NCBI GenBank assembly: GCA_963978545.1
Contig: OZ021724.1
Coordinates: forward strand, 31,266,433 to 31,330,432
Reading direction: 5' to 3'
Source: Linyphia triangularis
Taxonomy: Eukaryota; Arthropoda; Arachnida; Araneae; Linyphiidae
Length of the DNA: 64,000 nt
How positions within the stretch are numbered: the stretch's first letter is position 1; every line of letters starts with the position of its first letter. The translations under genes and the position numbers were made by a program. This document shows, piece by piece, positions 1-12,500 of this stretch. The notes below the pieces were generated by a model, which was not told where the DNA came from, searched no databases, and saw nothing but the letters and a program-made list of their open reading frames with translations.

Positions 1-3000
1 GTAGAATAGAAGTGAAATGAGAAGAGTTCGAGACGATAGGGATCTAAATGAAGTCCAAGAAACAATCATTTTCTCTTTCACCAGGGTGGTCTCGTGAAGT
101 GGTCAATAAAGCCACTCCATATACCTGACCGCATCGAACGCTGAGAGTTTGGCAAGATGTGGAAATACACGACCTTTGCAATACCTTGAGGCAGGTATAC
201 TTAAGTGTATTTTAAACGGAGCCACAGATGATCTTGAGATTCTTAATTGATATAAATGAAACCCATGATAGTGAAATTGCATTTCTAAAAATATTGAGAC
301 GAAGACATTAATATAGCCAACTTTGTACCACTCGCTACGGAAACGTGCATTACATGTTTTACTATTAAAATTTAAACTGAACAATATTTGGTATTGCAAG
401 GGTAATTCTGTACTATGCCATTTGTCGCCCTGTGGACACAACTATAGCATACAGTAGACTAGACAGGGTGTCACTAAAGAAAATTATAAGTAGAATGAAA
501 AAAAACTGTCCGTCAGTCACACTTCTGAATACTTGAAACCGCAGTATGAAACCAAGCTACTGCTTTCATGTTTTAAATAAAAAATCAGTTCCAATCTCAT
601 CAACGTATCCAATCGTGAAACCAAACATTACTTTGAGTCATCTCTATAGCTGGAGTTAAGGTAGCCCTCCTATTATTCTAATACAATAATACACAGTCCA
701 ACAACTGCCTCGACGTTGTTCGCAACAGCAGGTGCAGTCATACCCATGCATATTCAACGAATCTGGTACATGCGTCGAGCAGCACTTGAAACTCCCCTTG
801 TGCGGGCGTATTCCTATGTTCTGTGTTGGATGTTCCGATACATAATATTGGCAACTGACCTGAGGACGTATATTTTACCACCTGGGACAACCAAAAGCGA
901 AGTGAGTCACGACATTTATAGTTCTGGCTGGGGGGGGGGGGGGGATGAGATACAATTCAACCCGGGGGCAAATTAGGTGAGAAGGTGCGTAGGCGTGTAT
1001 GGGAAGCTTGATTGATATGTTTTATCGATTTCTTATTGATGTGGTTCTGTTGTAGCACGAGCCTCCAGGGTTCGGCCGTGGGAGGATGCTAGTGTGACAC
1101 GGTTTTAATTAATTGCACTTTGGAAAGGTGTGTAATTGTCGACGCATTTAGCGTAATTTGTTCATGTAGGGACGCCCACCGGTGTTAAGGAAATCGAAGG
1201 AATTTTTTTTTTGTGTATGGTGTGGTTGGTATGTTGTTTTGGAATGAAGTGGTCATTGGTGATGGATGGGGTGTTTTTTGGATTGGAAAATGGTTTGACT
1301 TTTGCTTTGATGTTATTCATATTTCAGACTAAAAATAAATAGTAATAAAGCGAAGAACATGTTTTGCATTGTCATTTATTATTAGCTTTATAGTTTAGTT
1401 TATTATTGTATTATCCAGTTTAGCATTAGTAAGAAGCCCGCTCAACGCATTGGCATTTATTATTAAATTGAAATTGAATGGAAAGTTGCTGAGGAACGAA
1501 TTTGATTAAAACGACTTAGATAACTATCGCAGATTTTACATCATAATATCGATTCCCTGCAAGACAATTGTAATTAAATTTACAAAGAGTACTGATTGAA
1601 ATGACAAAAGCAAGGCTTTTTAATAATTTAAACAGCGGAGACATCACTACATATACGATTACACAGCACAGAAAAAAGAATGTCTAGAATACACGGGAAA
1701 GAAATAAACAAACCAACAAGCAGCAGCAATATCACATAAAGAAATACACAAAGAAATCATCTAATATTCTATAATACAATGTCAAATCTGCCGAAAAGTA
1801 TCTCAATGGTCTTAACATGCGTCCCCCGACTAACAGTACCATCGATCCAACGTACTTCTCTTCCATTGAAACACAAGCTAGTGCGTCATCGCTATCAAGA
1901 GGGGTGGGCTTCAAGGGGCATTAGACACGCATTAAAAGCTGCATGTTGACCCTCTTATACCACCCACCATGAGCTGCACTTGAGCTTCGATCCTCCTCCC
2001 TTGTCGAAACACAGGACGTTCTTCTCATGACCCCGGAGTGAAAATAACCTCTCCCTCTTCTCGCATTCCCGGAGAGACGAGAAACACCTTTTTTTGCAAG
2101 ACAATGATAAATATTGTCTGGGTAAAATTTGAAGTTCTTATAAGGTAGTGTGAAAACACGTGGTTTAGTGTTATTTCATTCCGTTATCCTTTGTGGGTAT
2201 GTGGGGGGTTGGAAGCATGGATGGAAAATTCTGAACTAATCAAAATTGTAATTTTGTAGAAAATGTGGCTAATTTGAGGGATGGTGTTAGGATTGAATTT
2301 GTAAATGAGCGAAATACATGGTGTCGATTAAATATTAATGCTTAAGGTAGACGGGAAACACTGCAGGGTTAAAAGAGAGAGGGGGGGGGGAATTATAAGG
2401 AGAAATGAGCAGACGAGAGAAGTCCTTTTACCAGACAATTTTTTTTTTTTAATTATCCTTCAATGGTTCGATTTTAAGCATTGAATATTAGGTTTTGCAT
2501 GCCAAATACAATATTTATCTGTAATTTTATATAAAAAATAGCACAACAGCACATACATGAACAACATTAAAATTTTGAAGAATATACTAGTACCACTTCC
2601 AGACTTACCACTAGTAACTTCCAGAATCTAAACAATGCTTGATCCGCTCTCCGAATATAAATAATAATTTATTTTTTTTAGCGAAACCTACCCGAGTGTA
2701 TGAACCATCATGGTCCGGTACTCTTCCTCCCAAAACTAATACAATGAGTAATTTCTCAACTGAATCACGGGGATAAAAAATATATATCAGAACAAAAACC
2801 GAGTCATTCCTTTCCAAGCTGAAAACGACGCATCACTCGCAATGGCCAACATAAGTTGCACTACGGGGAGCTATAAAAACGCACTTTGGCTGAAAGCCGG
2901 TCCAGATTTACCCACCCCTTAAAGCATATTTCCCCAAAAACAGTTTCTGTGTTGTTAGGGGAGGGGGCGTCTTTCCGGATGTTTCATAAAACCTTACCAT

Positions 3001-4315
3001 CCACCCGTCAAGAATGACGTCACGTTTAACCCCCCCACCCCCGAATGAGAGGTTCAACACAGACAAGAAGGCAATTTCGGTTCATGCTCCAACGCACCGG
3101 TTCGTCCCGGTTTCGGTTCGGTTTCGGCAGCCTCTAATTATTGCAGTTCCTCAATCCTCGTTGCACATGCAAAAGGGGCATCACGAGTTTAATTGGAAAA
3201 CGTGGAAAGAGGGAGGAAAAGTTCCGATAATTAGGAAAGCCACAAATAAAGTCGGGGAGTCGTATTAAGAAAGGAAATGGCCAATATAGGCGGAGGATGG
3301 CACAAAGGCCAGTGTGATGGATTTATTACGGGGATGCCCATTTAGGTTAAATGGCCTGGGATGGCTTTTAGGCTAATGGGCCCAGGTATGGGTTGCAGGA
3401 AGGATGGATGAGGTCAAAATACAAAGCAGGAGGCAAACAGGCTGATCAGGAGGTATCGCATTTCGTTAACTGGTAATTGTTCATACCCCCTACAGTAAAT
3501 TGATTGGTGTTTTGTTTCTACAGATGGTAGATGGCAATTGAAAATATTTCAAATGCATGAGTTCTTTGGGAAAGTAATGATGCGAGTTGAAGAGTAGATA
3601 ATGAAAAGTATAGCGAAACTGTCTTGGTGCAGACATATTCCGTAATAATTCCGAACATATCCAATCAAACCTATGCTACGAAATATCCAGGATAAAATTG
3701 AGAATAACGACAGACTCATTGCTAGGCAGTAGCAAAAGACTCACAGCCAACTTAGTTTACCAGAACATTTAAACCTCGGGAATCGCTTGTAATATAAAAT
3801 TCAGATAACATTACCTTATCCAAAACATTTTGTTTTAAAAGCATAGAAAATTCTAACATCGGTTTGTAATCATGAAAAAACAATTCGATAAATACCTTAA
3901 ATTCTCACAACAAGCTAAAACATGTTTATTTAATTCAGAGTAATTCATTTAACAATAAAAACGTCAATAAATTTAAAATCCTTTACTTTTTGCCTTATAC
4001 TTACACCTTCATGTTTAAAAGACCAAACTTATTCTACATATTTAAACATCGAATTTATATTTTTTAAAGCCGAAGGCATAATAAAAATATAAACATATCA
4101 ATTGGATGATTTATTGGTGCATACTGTTCCAAGTGTATCATGAGAATGAGCCCGAGAAACGAGAACACCTCCCAAACCACGAAAAAATAAAAAGATAATG
4201 CGTCAATAAAAGGAGATCCTGATAACTAACTTCCCATAACAAATAGTTACTCATAATGAATCCTCTAAATCAATAACAAACTACAAAGAGATTACCCGAC
4301 GTTTCCATTATCAGA
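1..4315. other. AT-rich stretch, no gene recognised
   Basis: I see no recognisable gene here. There are scattered A/T runs, a G15 homopolymer at 930-944 and a G9-10 run near 2382. Short open frames exist (for example 716-976 plus, which reads through the G run), but none resembles a known family or has convincing exon borders. It is probably intergenic or intronic. Confidence 0.6.
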
Positions 4316-4963
4316 GTGGAGACGGAAGAGCATAAATCTGCTACAAAAATCTGTTCTTTTACAAATAATCATTTTCTTCGTATCACTTGCAGGGATTCAC
4401 GGCCGATTGGACAAAAAGAAGAGCTGACAAAGCAGAAACGGGACAGCTTGATTAAATATCGGGTTCTTTTTATTGTTTTTAGGGGTCTTCTTTCTGATGC
4501 TCTTTTTTTCCCCCGCACACCAGAGTGCGTGTGCAAGAGGCTTTGCCCTGACAGATTCCTCAATTTCTTTTCTGCTCTTTTTTTTTATTTCTCCAACTTT
4601 TTCAGAAAGCATGTCAGGAAAAAAAGATTTTTTATCATGTTACCTGATGAGCTCGTGTTTAATTTAGGCTGCATTTTTAACAGACCGTTGAGAATTGTTA
4701 CATTGAAGACTTTCTGGCACTACACGATGGCTATACTGCGCCGGATATGTCTGAAGGAGAGAATACCTTCCGGGAGGTCTTTCAAGACGAAACCTCTCCA
4801 TATTTGTAACCCGAATGGAAGAAAACCCGGAAATCTTCTAACAGATCGCGTCTACTCATTTTGGAAAGAGAGTGACTGTACAGTCCCTTCGAGGTTCGAT
4901 ACCGAGACCGCTTGCATGCTAGGTGAGTATTGTTTCTTCCTATCGATAGTCCGACAAGCATGA
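4316..4963 (+). CDS. Candidate exon / long open frame of unknown function
   Basis: A 215-codon open frame, unusually long for this AT-rich window. The part after about 4690 is clearly more GC-rich than its surroundings. Possible acceptors are the pyrimidine tract ending in AG at 4604-4605 and the AG at 4391-4392. A strong donor (CTAG|GTGAGT) sits at 4922/4923, so a likely exon is about 4606-4922, ending in phase 1. The in-frame peptide is basic and I recognise no domain in it. A second frame over 4690-4800 reads NCYIEDFLALHDGY, which superficially resembles a CUB-domain fragment, but it hits a stop within about 40 codons. Either frame could be chance. No neighbouring exon was found. Confidence 0.25.
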   Translation: METEEHKSATKICSFTNNHFLRITCRDSRPIGQKEELTKQKRDSLIKYRVLFIVFRGLLSDALFFPRTPECVCKRLCPDRFLNFFSALFFYFSNFFRKHVRKKRFFIMLPDELVFNLGCIFNRPLRIVTLKTFWHYTMAILRRICLKERIPSGRSFKTKPLHICNPNGRKPGNLLTDRVYSFWKESDCTVPSRFDTETACMLGEYCFFLSIVRQA

Positions 4964-6177
4964 CATGATATCAAAGTAATCTATCTCAGTGAAATGACAG
5001 AGAATGATCAGATAAATTAGAGAGGAAATCACAGAAACAAAAGAAACTTTTATCAGAATATACTCATCCAGAAACTTATTAGATTAAATAAAAAAATATT
5101 TATATTCTCATCACGTTTAGAAATTTAAAATAAACGTGGAACATTCTCCCTCCCTGTTATTGAGGAGTTTAAAATAAAATTGAATTCCACAGAGGGACCA
5201 CCGCCTAATCAATTACAGCGCACACAAAGGCTGGAATCTTTGGAATCGTGAACCCCAAATTGCGCGCTGCCGGGGTCACGTGACAATGGATCTCCCATGC
5301 TGCATCACGAAACTCTGCTGCGCAACAATCCTCGAGCAATTACCCTGAAATTTTTAATAACGATAAATAAATAATAATAAAAAAACACTCCTGGCGGGAA
5401 AAACAGAATTATTCCATTTCAATTGCTTTGAAATTTTTCCTCTCTCTAAGTTCGCGTGATGCAATTCCGCAATATTCAACTCCCCCTTTGCGGAAGAAAA
5501 TTACCTTCCGCTTTAGCATTTAGGAGAGAGAGAACGAAACACACGACTGGACCAATAAAAAGGATAAATTAATAGCGCAATTGCACCGCGTTGTTTTCTG
5601 CAGGCCAATTATTCTTTTAAAACAAGACCTTAAAAATTCCATTCCTATTTACATTTTCGGAATAAACAGAAATGAGATGGAGAAATGGGTAGTTTCTTTT
5701 CTTTCTCGCCATCATTCCGATGGTTATTTCCATTCAGAATTAAAACTACGAACGGCATGTCATTATGCTTAAAACTGTTTAAATAAAGATTTATGCGTAC
5801 TTGCTTGTTATCCCTTCATAATACGAGAGCGTTTTCATCGTTTCGAAGTGTTCGGAGTACAAGAAGTTTTTCACTTGGAACCGCCTCAGGACATGTTAAT
5901 GTGCATACGCTTTTATTACAAAATCATTTCAGATCAGAACTGTTATTTTATCATGATAAATTTACAAAAATTCAATATCCAACTTTTTGTTTTATCTGAA
6001 ATTTTTTTTAAATAACTGAATATCCGTTTTTTAATCGCTTGATCTTTGAAATCAAATACGTACAAAATAATACCGAATTTACAGTTATCAATAAATATAC
6101 AGAGAACGCGAAAATATAAGACCAAATCGAATAATTAAAGATAAAACTTTATACCTTTAAATGATATAAGTGCTCCT
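4964..6177. other. AT-rich stretch, no gene recognised
   Basis: AT-rich sequence with no convincing coding frame. The short open frames at 5581-5999 are of low complexity and lack recognisable domains or splice borders. Confidence 0.6.
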
Positions 6178-6563
6178 TAACAGGGTGGCCATAAAATTCG
6201 GGGAAAAAATTCCCGTATTTCTCTGACAGATTTGTAAAAAAATTCCCTGATTTAACGGCAAACTTTCCAGGTTTTTGAAATGTGCTAATTTAAAAAAAAA
6301 AAAAAATAGTTTTGGTTGTAGTGGAAACTTTAAATTATTCGTAAAATTAAACTTCGAACGATTATCACCGTAATTGAATTCTCCCTGTAAATGGCGCAAA
6401 ATACGGATGAATGGGGAACATACCTTCAAAACAACGATAGAAGATTCCCCTGATTTTGAAAATTAAAAAAAAAAAAATGCTCTGACATTTTCCTAGTTTT
6501 CGTGAAATTTAAAAAAATTCCCTGACATTTCCCTGACTTCCAGGTTCTGCGGCCACACTGTTA
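6178..6563 (+). mobile_element. MITE copy 1 (TACAGAGTGGCC family)
   Basis: A ~385 bp non-autonomous element. The left end reads TAACAGGGTGGCC and the reverse complement of the right end reads TAACAGTGTGGCC. The interior carries repeated 'ttccctgattt' and 'ccctgacatttccctgac' phrases and ends in 'ccaggttctg'. The same structure recurs near 15.8, 42.6 and 61.1 kb in the same orientation. TA at both ends suggests a TA target-site duplication, so Tc1/mariner-type mobilisation is the likeliest origin. This is inferred, because no transposase is present. The minus-strand open frame across it is a by-product of the repeat. Confidence 0.75.
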
Positions 6564-9501
6564 CATATTTATTATAAATAACACATAAGATATTACACAG
6601 CACTACCAACAAAGAAAATTTAAAGGGAAATTAATAATTATTATTTGCAGAAGCAATCAAAATCAGCTCTTAAAAAAAAAAAAACTTTTAATTTAAAACA
6701 TAACAAAAATCAACGCATAAAATAAAAAAAGAGCAAAACACATTACCGTCTGAAAAACTGTGGGGCGGCTATAACAATTAAAGAAAAATTTGCCGTCTCC
6801 ACGACTCCAAACCACAAGAGCAACTACAAAATAGTAAATAGACAACATCTGATTCCTAGATAAAGAGGCTAATCTTGGATTAGGGGACAATTTTTTCTCA
6901 TCGGAAATTTGCGCTTTTCATCACTCAGCAAAACGATCCAACCGGATGAGCCTTTCAAAGTTACAACTTGTGAAATTGCAATTTATTAGTTAAAGTTGAA
7001 GATAACATCCAGATATTGACATGATTTATAAATACGGATTTTGTACGGAGATTTCATAAGGATGTCAAATCTTGGGGGAATTGAGGCGACTTCATGCACT
7101 TTTTATTTCGTCGGTTCTCACAATTTCTGGGCCGGATATGTTTTGTTTGGATAATTCCGAGATTTTGAATATTCTTTAAAAATTGGTTTGGTTGGGTGAT
7201 TTAAATTTAAACTCTCTAGAAATTTCGTATATTCATTGGAACTTTTGTATCTGTACTGGAAATAATTTGCATAAGATAATCTCTCTCTTTTTTTTTAATT
7301 TTCCAGTTTCTATCTAGTGGTTTTCAGAAGCAGATATAAAATGTTAGTATAATTCAAAGATATCAAAATAAATATGAAGAAGGGGAGAGAGAGATTATTG
7401 ATTTAAGAAAAAATTGATGGAAATGCATTCATAAAAAAAAATGAGCTGTTAAAATAAAAACTAAATCTACAAATAAGTATACTCTCTTTTGCTGAGAGTA
7501 GTGGTACGGATTATTTTCTACTTATCCGGTATTAAAATTTATAAAACGTAAAAAATTTATTTAGTTTATAATTTATACAAAACAAATCATTGAAATAACT
7601 TTCTTTTTTATCAACATAAATCTTTGTCCCTTCCCAAAATGAGAATCTGCCAACACTACAAAAACTGCCGAAATCCGACAAAAGATGGCGCTGCGCATCC
7701 AAAGACGAGACGAATGTATCAAAATGGCGGGCGACAGATTCCAAAGAGCGGGTGACAGAATGAATGAGCATGTCGCCTGTCACAGCGAGCAGAACTTGTT
7801 TCTTTCGGAGAGGCGGATAAATAAATAGAAAACAGCTGGCCTAACCGTCCGATATTCGCTTGTGAATTCTTTTTGAGACCTTCCCGAATGAATGAACGTA
7901 GACTTTCCTATACGTCGGCATCCGTTTTTGAAAGAAAGAAAAAAAAATGCATCCCAGAAATTATGAAAGGTGGGAAGCACCCTTTACGAAAATCATTCAT
8001 CTCTTTACGCTCAGTCGGCATTCTGACTCATAAACGAACGCGGTGGGATGTAGCGAAAAGGAGCTTCAGATCTGTGTTTTTTTGAACGGGGGATGAGCAA
8101 TTGAATAACAGGAAATGCAAATGTCTGTTCACACGCGGCGAAGACAAAGAAAACATTTGTAAAGAATGGTTAACGGTGTGAAAATTGATGACAATTTGCC
8201 GTGAAGAATTGCTTACTTTTTTTTGTGTGTAATATGACTACCGAGTGTTGTGTATGATACTTAGAAAATTAATTTCTAACTCAAGCAAGCGCAATGTGTT
8301 TTTTAAATCTATTTATAGCGACACAACAAAATATACTTCAACAATGTAAAGCCAAAATCGAGAAACATACACATACATAAAAAACAAGACTAAAGTGAAA
8401 CCAATTACAATCGTTTCGAACAACATACATAAAAATAAACGTACAAAACTAAAACAATAATGTAGAAACAAAGAAAAAGAAAATGTATACATGCTATTTC
8501 AACAAAAAGAGAAATTAAACAAATAAATACTATTAGAAAAACTATCAAATGAATTATAAAAGGTACAATAAGATAAATTAATGGCATAATTCTCCCTTTG
8601 GAAAGTAATTTAAAAAAAGGACCCTTTTGCTTTTATAAATAATTCAACATGTTAAAAAACAATTTTAAAAACCACTCTTAAAACTTTCCCACTCAACATT
8701 CTATCGAAAAAATAATTCGCCCACATAGAAAAAAAGTCCTCTAAAAAGTGGTGACTCTTATGTGAAACATTATCACATAAAAAAAAATCCCTGAAAGAAC
8801 CATCGATAAAGAAATTAAAGATACCAAAAATAAATACATAAACAGTCCCCAAAAACCTGAATTTGGGGCCATTTTCCTCTCTATCCGAAGCTCTTTTTTG
8901 TAAGCTTTTAACGACGCCATAACTCATGTCCGGCTAAAGGAAGGTGGATCCTATGTGAGTGGGGAAAAATAATAAGTAAAAGAACACCACTGAAAGTTGA
9001 AGATCCTTCAAGGACAAACATGAGGTGGTTCTGGACTTCCAAAAAAACACCGCGTTATGATCGTTCTTGTTTATGGTCAATTTTCTCCAACGGATTCTCA
9101 TTTTTTGCTGCACAGGTAAAAAGAACAACAAAAGGATGAGACGCAACGCTATGTTTTGTGTCATGTGACAATAGTTTATACTCTTAGCAATCATCATGCA
9201 GCAGAGAATTTTTCAGCTTACGTTGTTTGCAAGCAATTTCATCGCATTCAGTAGCCCACACATTTAAAAAAAAAAGGCCGAAGACAAAAAGTATTTTGTT
9301 TAAAAATCTCATCTAACGAACAGCATCACTCAGTCAGAATGAATTTATTCCCAACTTGTATTTCTTAAAATACCTCCCTCTTCATACAGATTTTGATATG
9401 ACCATGTCCATCGCAGTATTCTGTTGCTGATGCAAAAAGAAATACAACTAACCAAATTCAACATATAAAATTTCAAAGCTATCGAGATCAATGACGCTAA
9501 T
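6564..9501. other. AT-rich stretch, no gene recognised
   Basis: AT-rich DNA with several A/T homopolymers (for example around 6672-6683 and 7291-7300). The segment 7640-8090 is slightly less AT-rich and open on both strands for short distances, but I see no recognisable domain or exon borders. Confidence 0.6.
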
Positions 9502-9561
9502 AATTTAGATGGGAAATATTAATAAATATCCAAATTTCTATTAATATTTCCCATCTAAATT
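9502..9561. repeat. Perfect 23-bp hairpin with 14-nt loop
   Basis: The arms 9502-9524 and 9539-9561 are exact reverse complements, separated by a 14-nt loop (9525-9538). The stem ends at mismatches on the outside. The ~60-nt fold is about the size of a short pre-miRNA, but a perfectly paired, AT-rich stem could equally be a tiny MITE or a local inverted duplication. Nothing nearby indicates a transcript. Confidence 0.8.
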
Positions 9562-12500
9562 TTAACTTCGAATATATCTTGGAAGCCGTATCAAGTGTCA
9601 GTTACAATCACTAGAGGAGTTATTTGATGGTTTCTTTACATAAATAATCACTGATAAACCAACCTCTGTATCCAAATAGTCTCGGGTCTGAAAATGATAA
9701 GTACCAGCCTGGCAAATGCAAAAGTCACACTTTCACTTCACAACGAAATAAATAGCCGTAAAATGGTTAAGAGCGCCATACAATCGCAAATTTATGATAT
9801 TAATTGAGTGAATTCAATCAAAGTAACTTTTATCCCAATATTCTAACGAGGCAAAACGGAGTACTCTGATGTTAAGGGAAGAGAAATCTTTTGAAATATC
9901 ATTAAAGCGGATGGTAGTTAGCGCTCTTGCCTTTCTTAATGAAGGGGGCACACATAAACGCGCTGCTCATGTTTCATCAGAGTTTAAGCGGGGCAGTTAA
10001 TTGGGGATATTCACGCAGAAAGGGCCCAGCCTATGCTTCTGACAAGGTTGGTGTGTTCGTGTGCTGGCAGTTGACAATCTAGCTGCAATTCAATAGAAGC
10101 ATGGCATTTCCGAATGTCCACAGTTAGGATACATTTTGCATGAGAATGCTGGAGGGAGAGAGGTTGAAATACTCTGCTTACGCATCGAGTGGTAAATGGT
10201 GTTGAGAAAATAGTCGATGGTCTAATATTAATATCAAGAAGAGGTAAAAGCTTATTATTTTCATTAGATGAAAAGTTTAACAATTCAATTATGTTGAGGA
10301 AATGCAATGGGTAATGACTTTATTTGTACGCTAAATAAAATAAGATTTATTAAAATAAAACAGTGGGAAAACAATGTCTTACAAAAACACAAACAAAAAA
10401 AACCAGCCCAATACTAAAATTGGTTATTTAAAAGAGAACAGATGTTTCTGCAATTCAACTTTAAATCAAAACCGAGACAGTTACAATCGCAGTCACTGAT
10501 GATTACAGCAAATGAAGATATATTTTGCTACTCTCGGTGTATAACTATGATGTATCCTAACAAGAATGATGTCACTGCGAGACCCGCGATGACGAACATA
10601 ACTCACCATTTAAAAGACGATAAATAATCACAGCCAATTAGTGGCGAGTCCCAAACTGGAAACGACAGATGAACCAGAGCTCCCGATTGATCGATGAGTC
10701 AATTTTAATATTTTCCAATACACATCCGCAAATAACCGTCGGCTAACATCGACAAAGCATCATGCAACAATACCCGGAAACAATACCAATAACATTGATC
10801 GATTAACACTATAAATTAAAGTCACACTCAATGGACAAAAGATGCCTCTTCTCATCAACAGGGAACTTGCAACCACATAAGACCACGTCTTGGGTACTTT
10901 GTGCGTAACATCAAAAACCACGGCACGTGGTAATAAAGGAGCGAAAATGTGGACTTCCGTTCCAAGACCTCCATTGTCGTCTCTTGCACTAGAAAATCTA
11001 TTTACTTCATAATTTGAGTTCTGGACGAGAAAGCGAATTTAGAATTGAATTTGAAGTACTTTTAAGGAAGAACTTGCTGATGCACTTAAGACGAAGATTT
11101 TCGAGTTGGAGGAGGAGGAAGGGAGGGTTCGGTGTGGCAAGTAGACGCAATGGTAAACCATAAAGGCATTAAGCTTACCTAGTCAATTTTTCAGAAAAGA
11201 GAACGCCATTAGAGGGTTCTTCGGAGATGATGATGCAGAACTCCATTAACTATTTGCTTAACTAGTAGCGAGAGAAGAATGAGGTACGTAGAAAGTGGTA
11301 AATTTATGAAAAGTACAGTTTGAAACCATCTGCAGGAATGGAAGTACATATTTTTTATTTTATACTTATGAGAACAATTTTATTACATTGAATCGATTAT
11401 AATGGAAGAGATTAGTGGATGAACTTGTTTCAATTAATTTTGTAACTACACATGTTTATTGACCAAGCTCTTTAATTATAATCATAAATAAACAAATATT
11501 TTCAAAGTTAACTTCGATGTTCGCATGCTAAAAGCTTTGATATTCGAATGCAGATATGATTCAGAATTTCTTAATCCTATTTTAATGGAAATGTTGAGAA
11601 GAATAAAAGTAAATAATTCCTTCTATTAAACAGATATGAATCATTCGCAAAAGGTTAATTAATGGTCTAAATACATACTGACAGTTAGGCAAGCATCATT
11701 TAATGTATATATTTATGCGAGATAGCGATTGCAATTATCCTCATTTACAGAATTAACAACGCAGTTGTCCGAAACACGGACACTACTAAATAACTTATCA
11801 CGTTACATGCAGAGAAACCATCTGTCGATTGTGACGACTTCAAAATGTAATATTTTATTCATTCCCTTGAAATCTGGTGGCAACACCTAACAGCGTTGGA
11901 ACGTCGGGAATGAGAACGTTTAAGCCGAAATTGCAGAGGCAAAGTCCTCGAACGATGGAGGTCATTATAAAGCCAGAACAGATTTTGGAGTTTATGGATA
12001 TTTCATGCCAAATCCGATTTGACAGGGGGCGAGGGGTGTCGAAATGGACTTAATGGCTTTGGTCGGTGGAAATCGAGACATTTTCGACACGGTTGTGTAC
12101 TTTAATTTACGAATTCATGCCTGCGTTGGGAAAATTATATGAAATACCGAGTTTATTGGAGTGTGGTTATCGTACTGCAGCAGCTGACATAAATAAGGAG
12201 GTTGCGGGAAAAGTGTACATTGGAATTTATTTGAAATTAATCTTAAAAAAAAAACTGTCCATGGCACACTGAAAAAAGGATTGAATTTAAAACCGGACAT
12301 TTTAATCAGATGCATTTTGATAACAGGATTGAATTTGTGCAAGACAATTTTAAATGTCGATATTTGAACAAATTTCATTTTGAAAGAATGCAATACAACA
12401 TGCTAATACTTTGACTGGAATACATTCTGAAGGATTATAACTCCTTCTCTCTGCATAAAAAAAATTAATCTAAAATAGTTTTAAAAAATTATATAAATAG

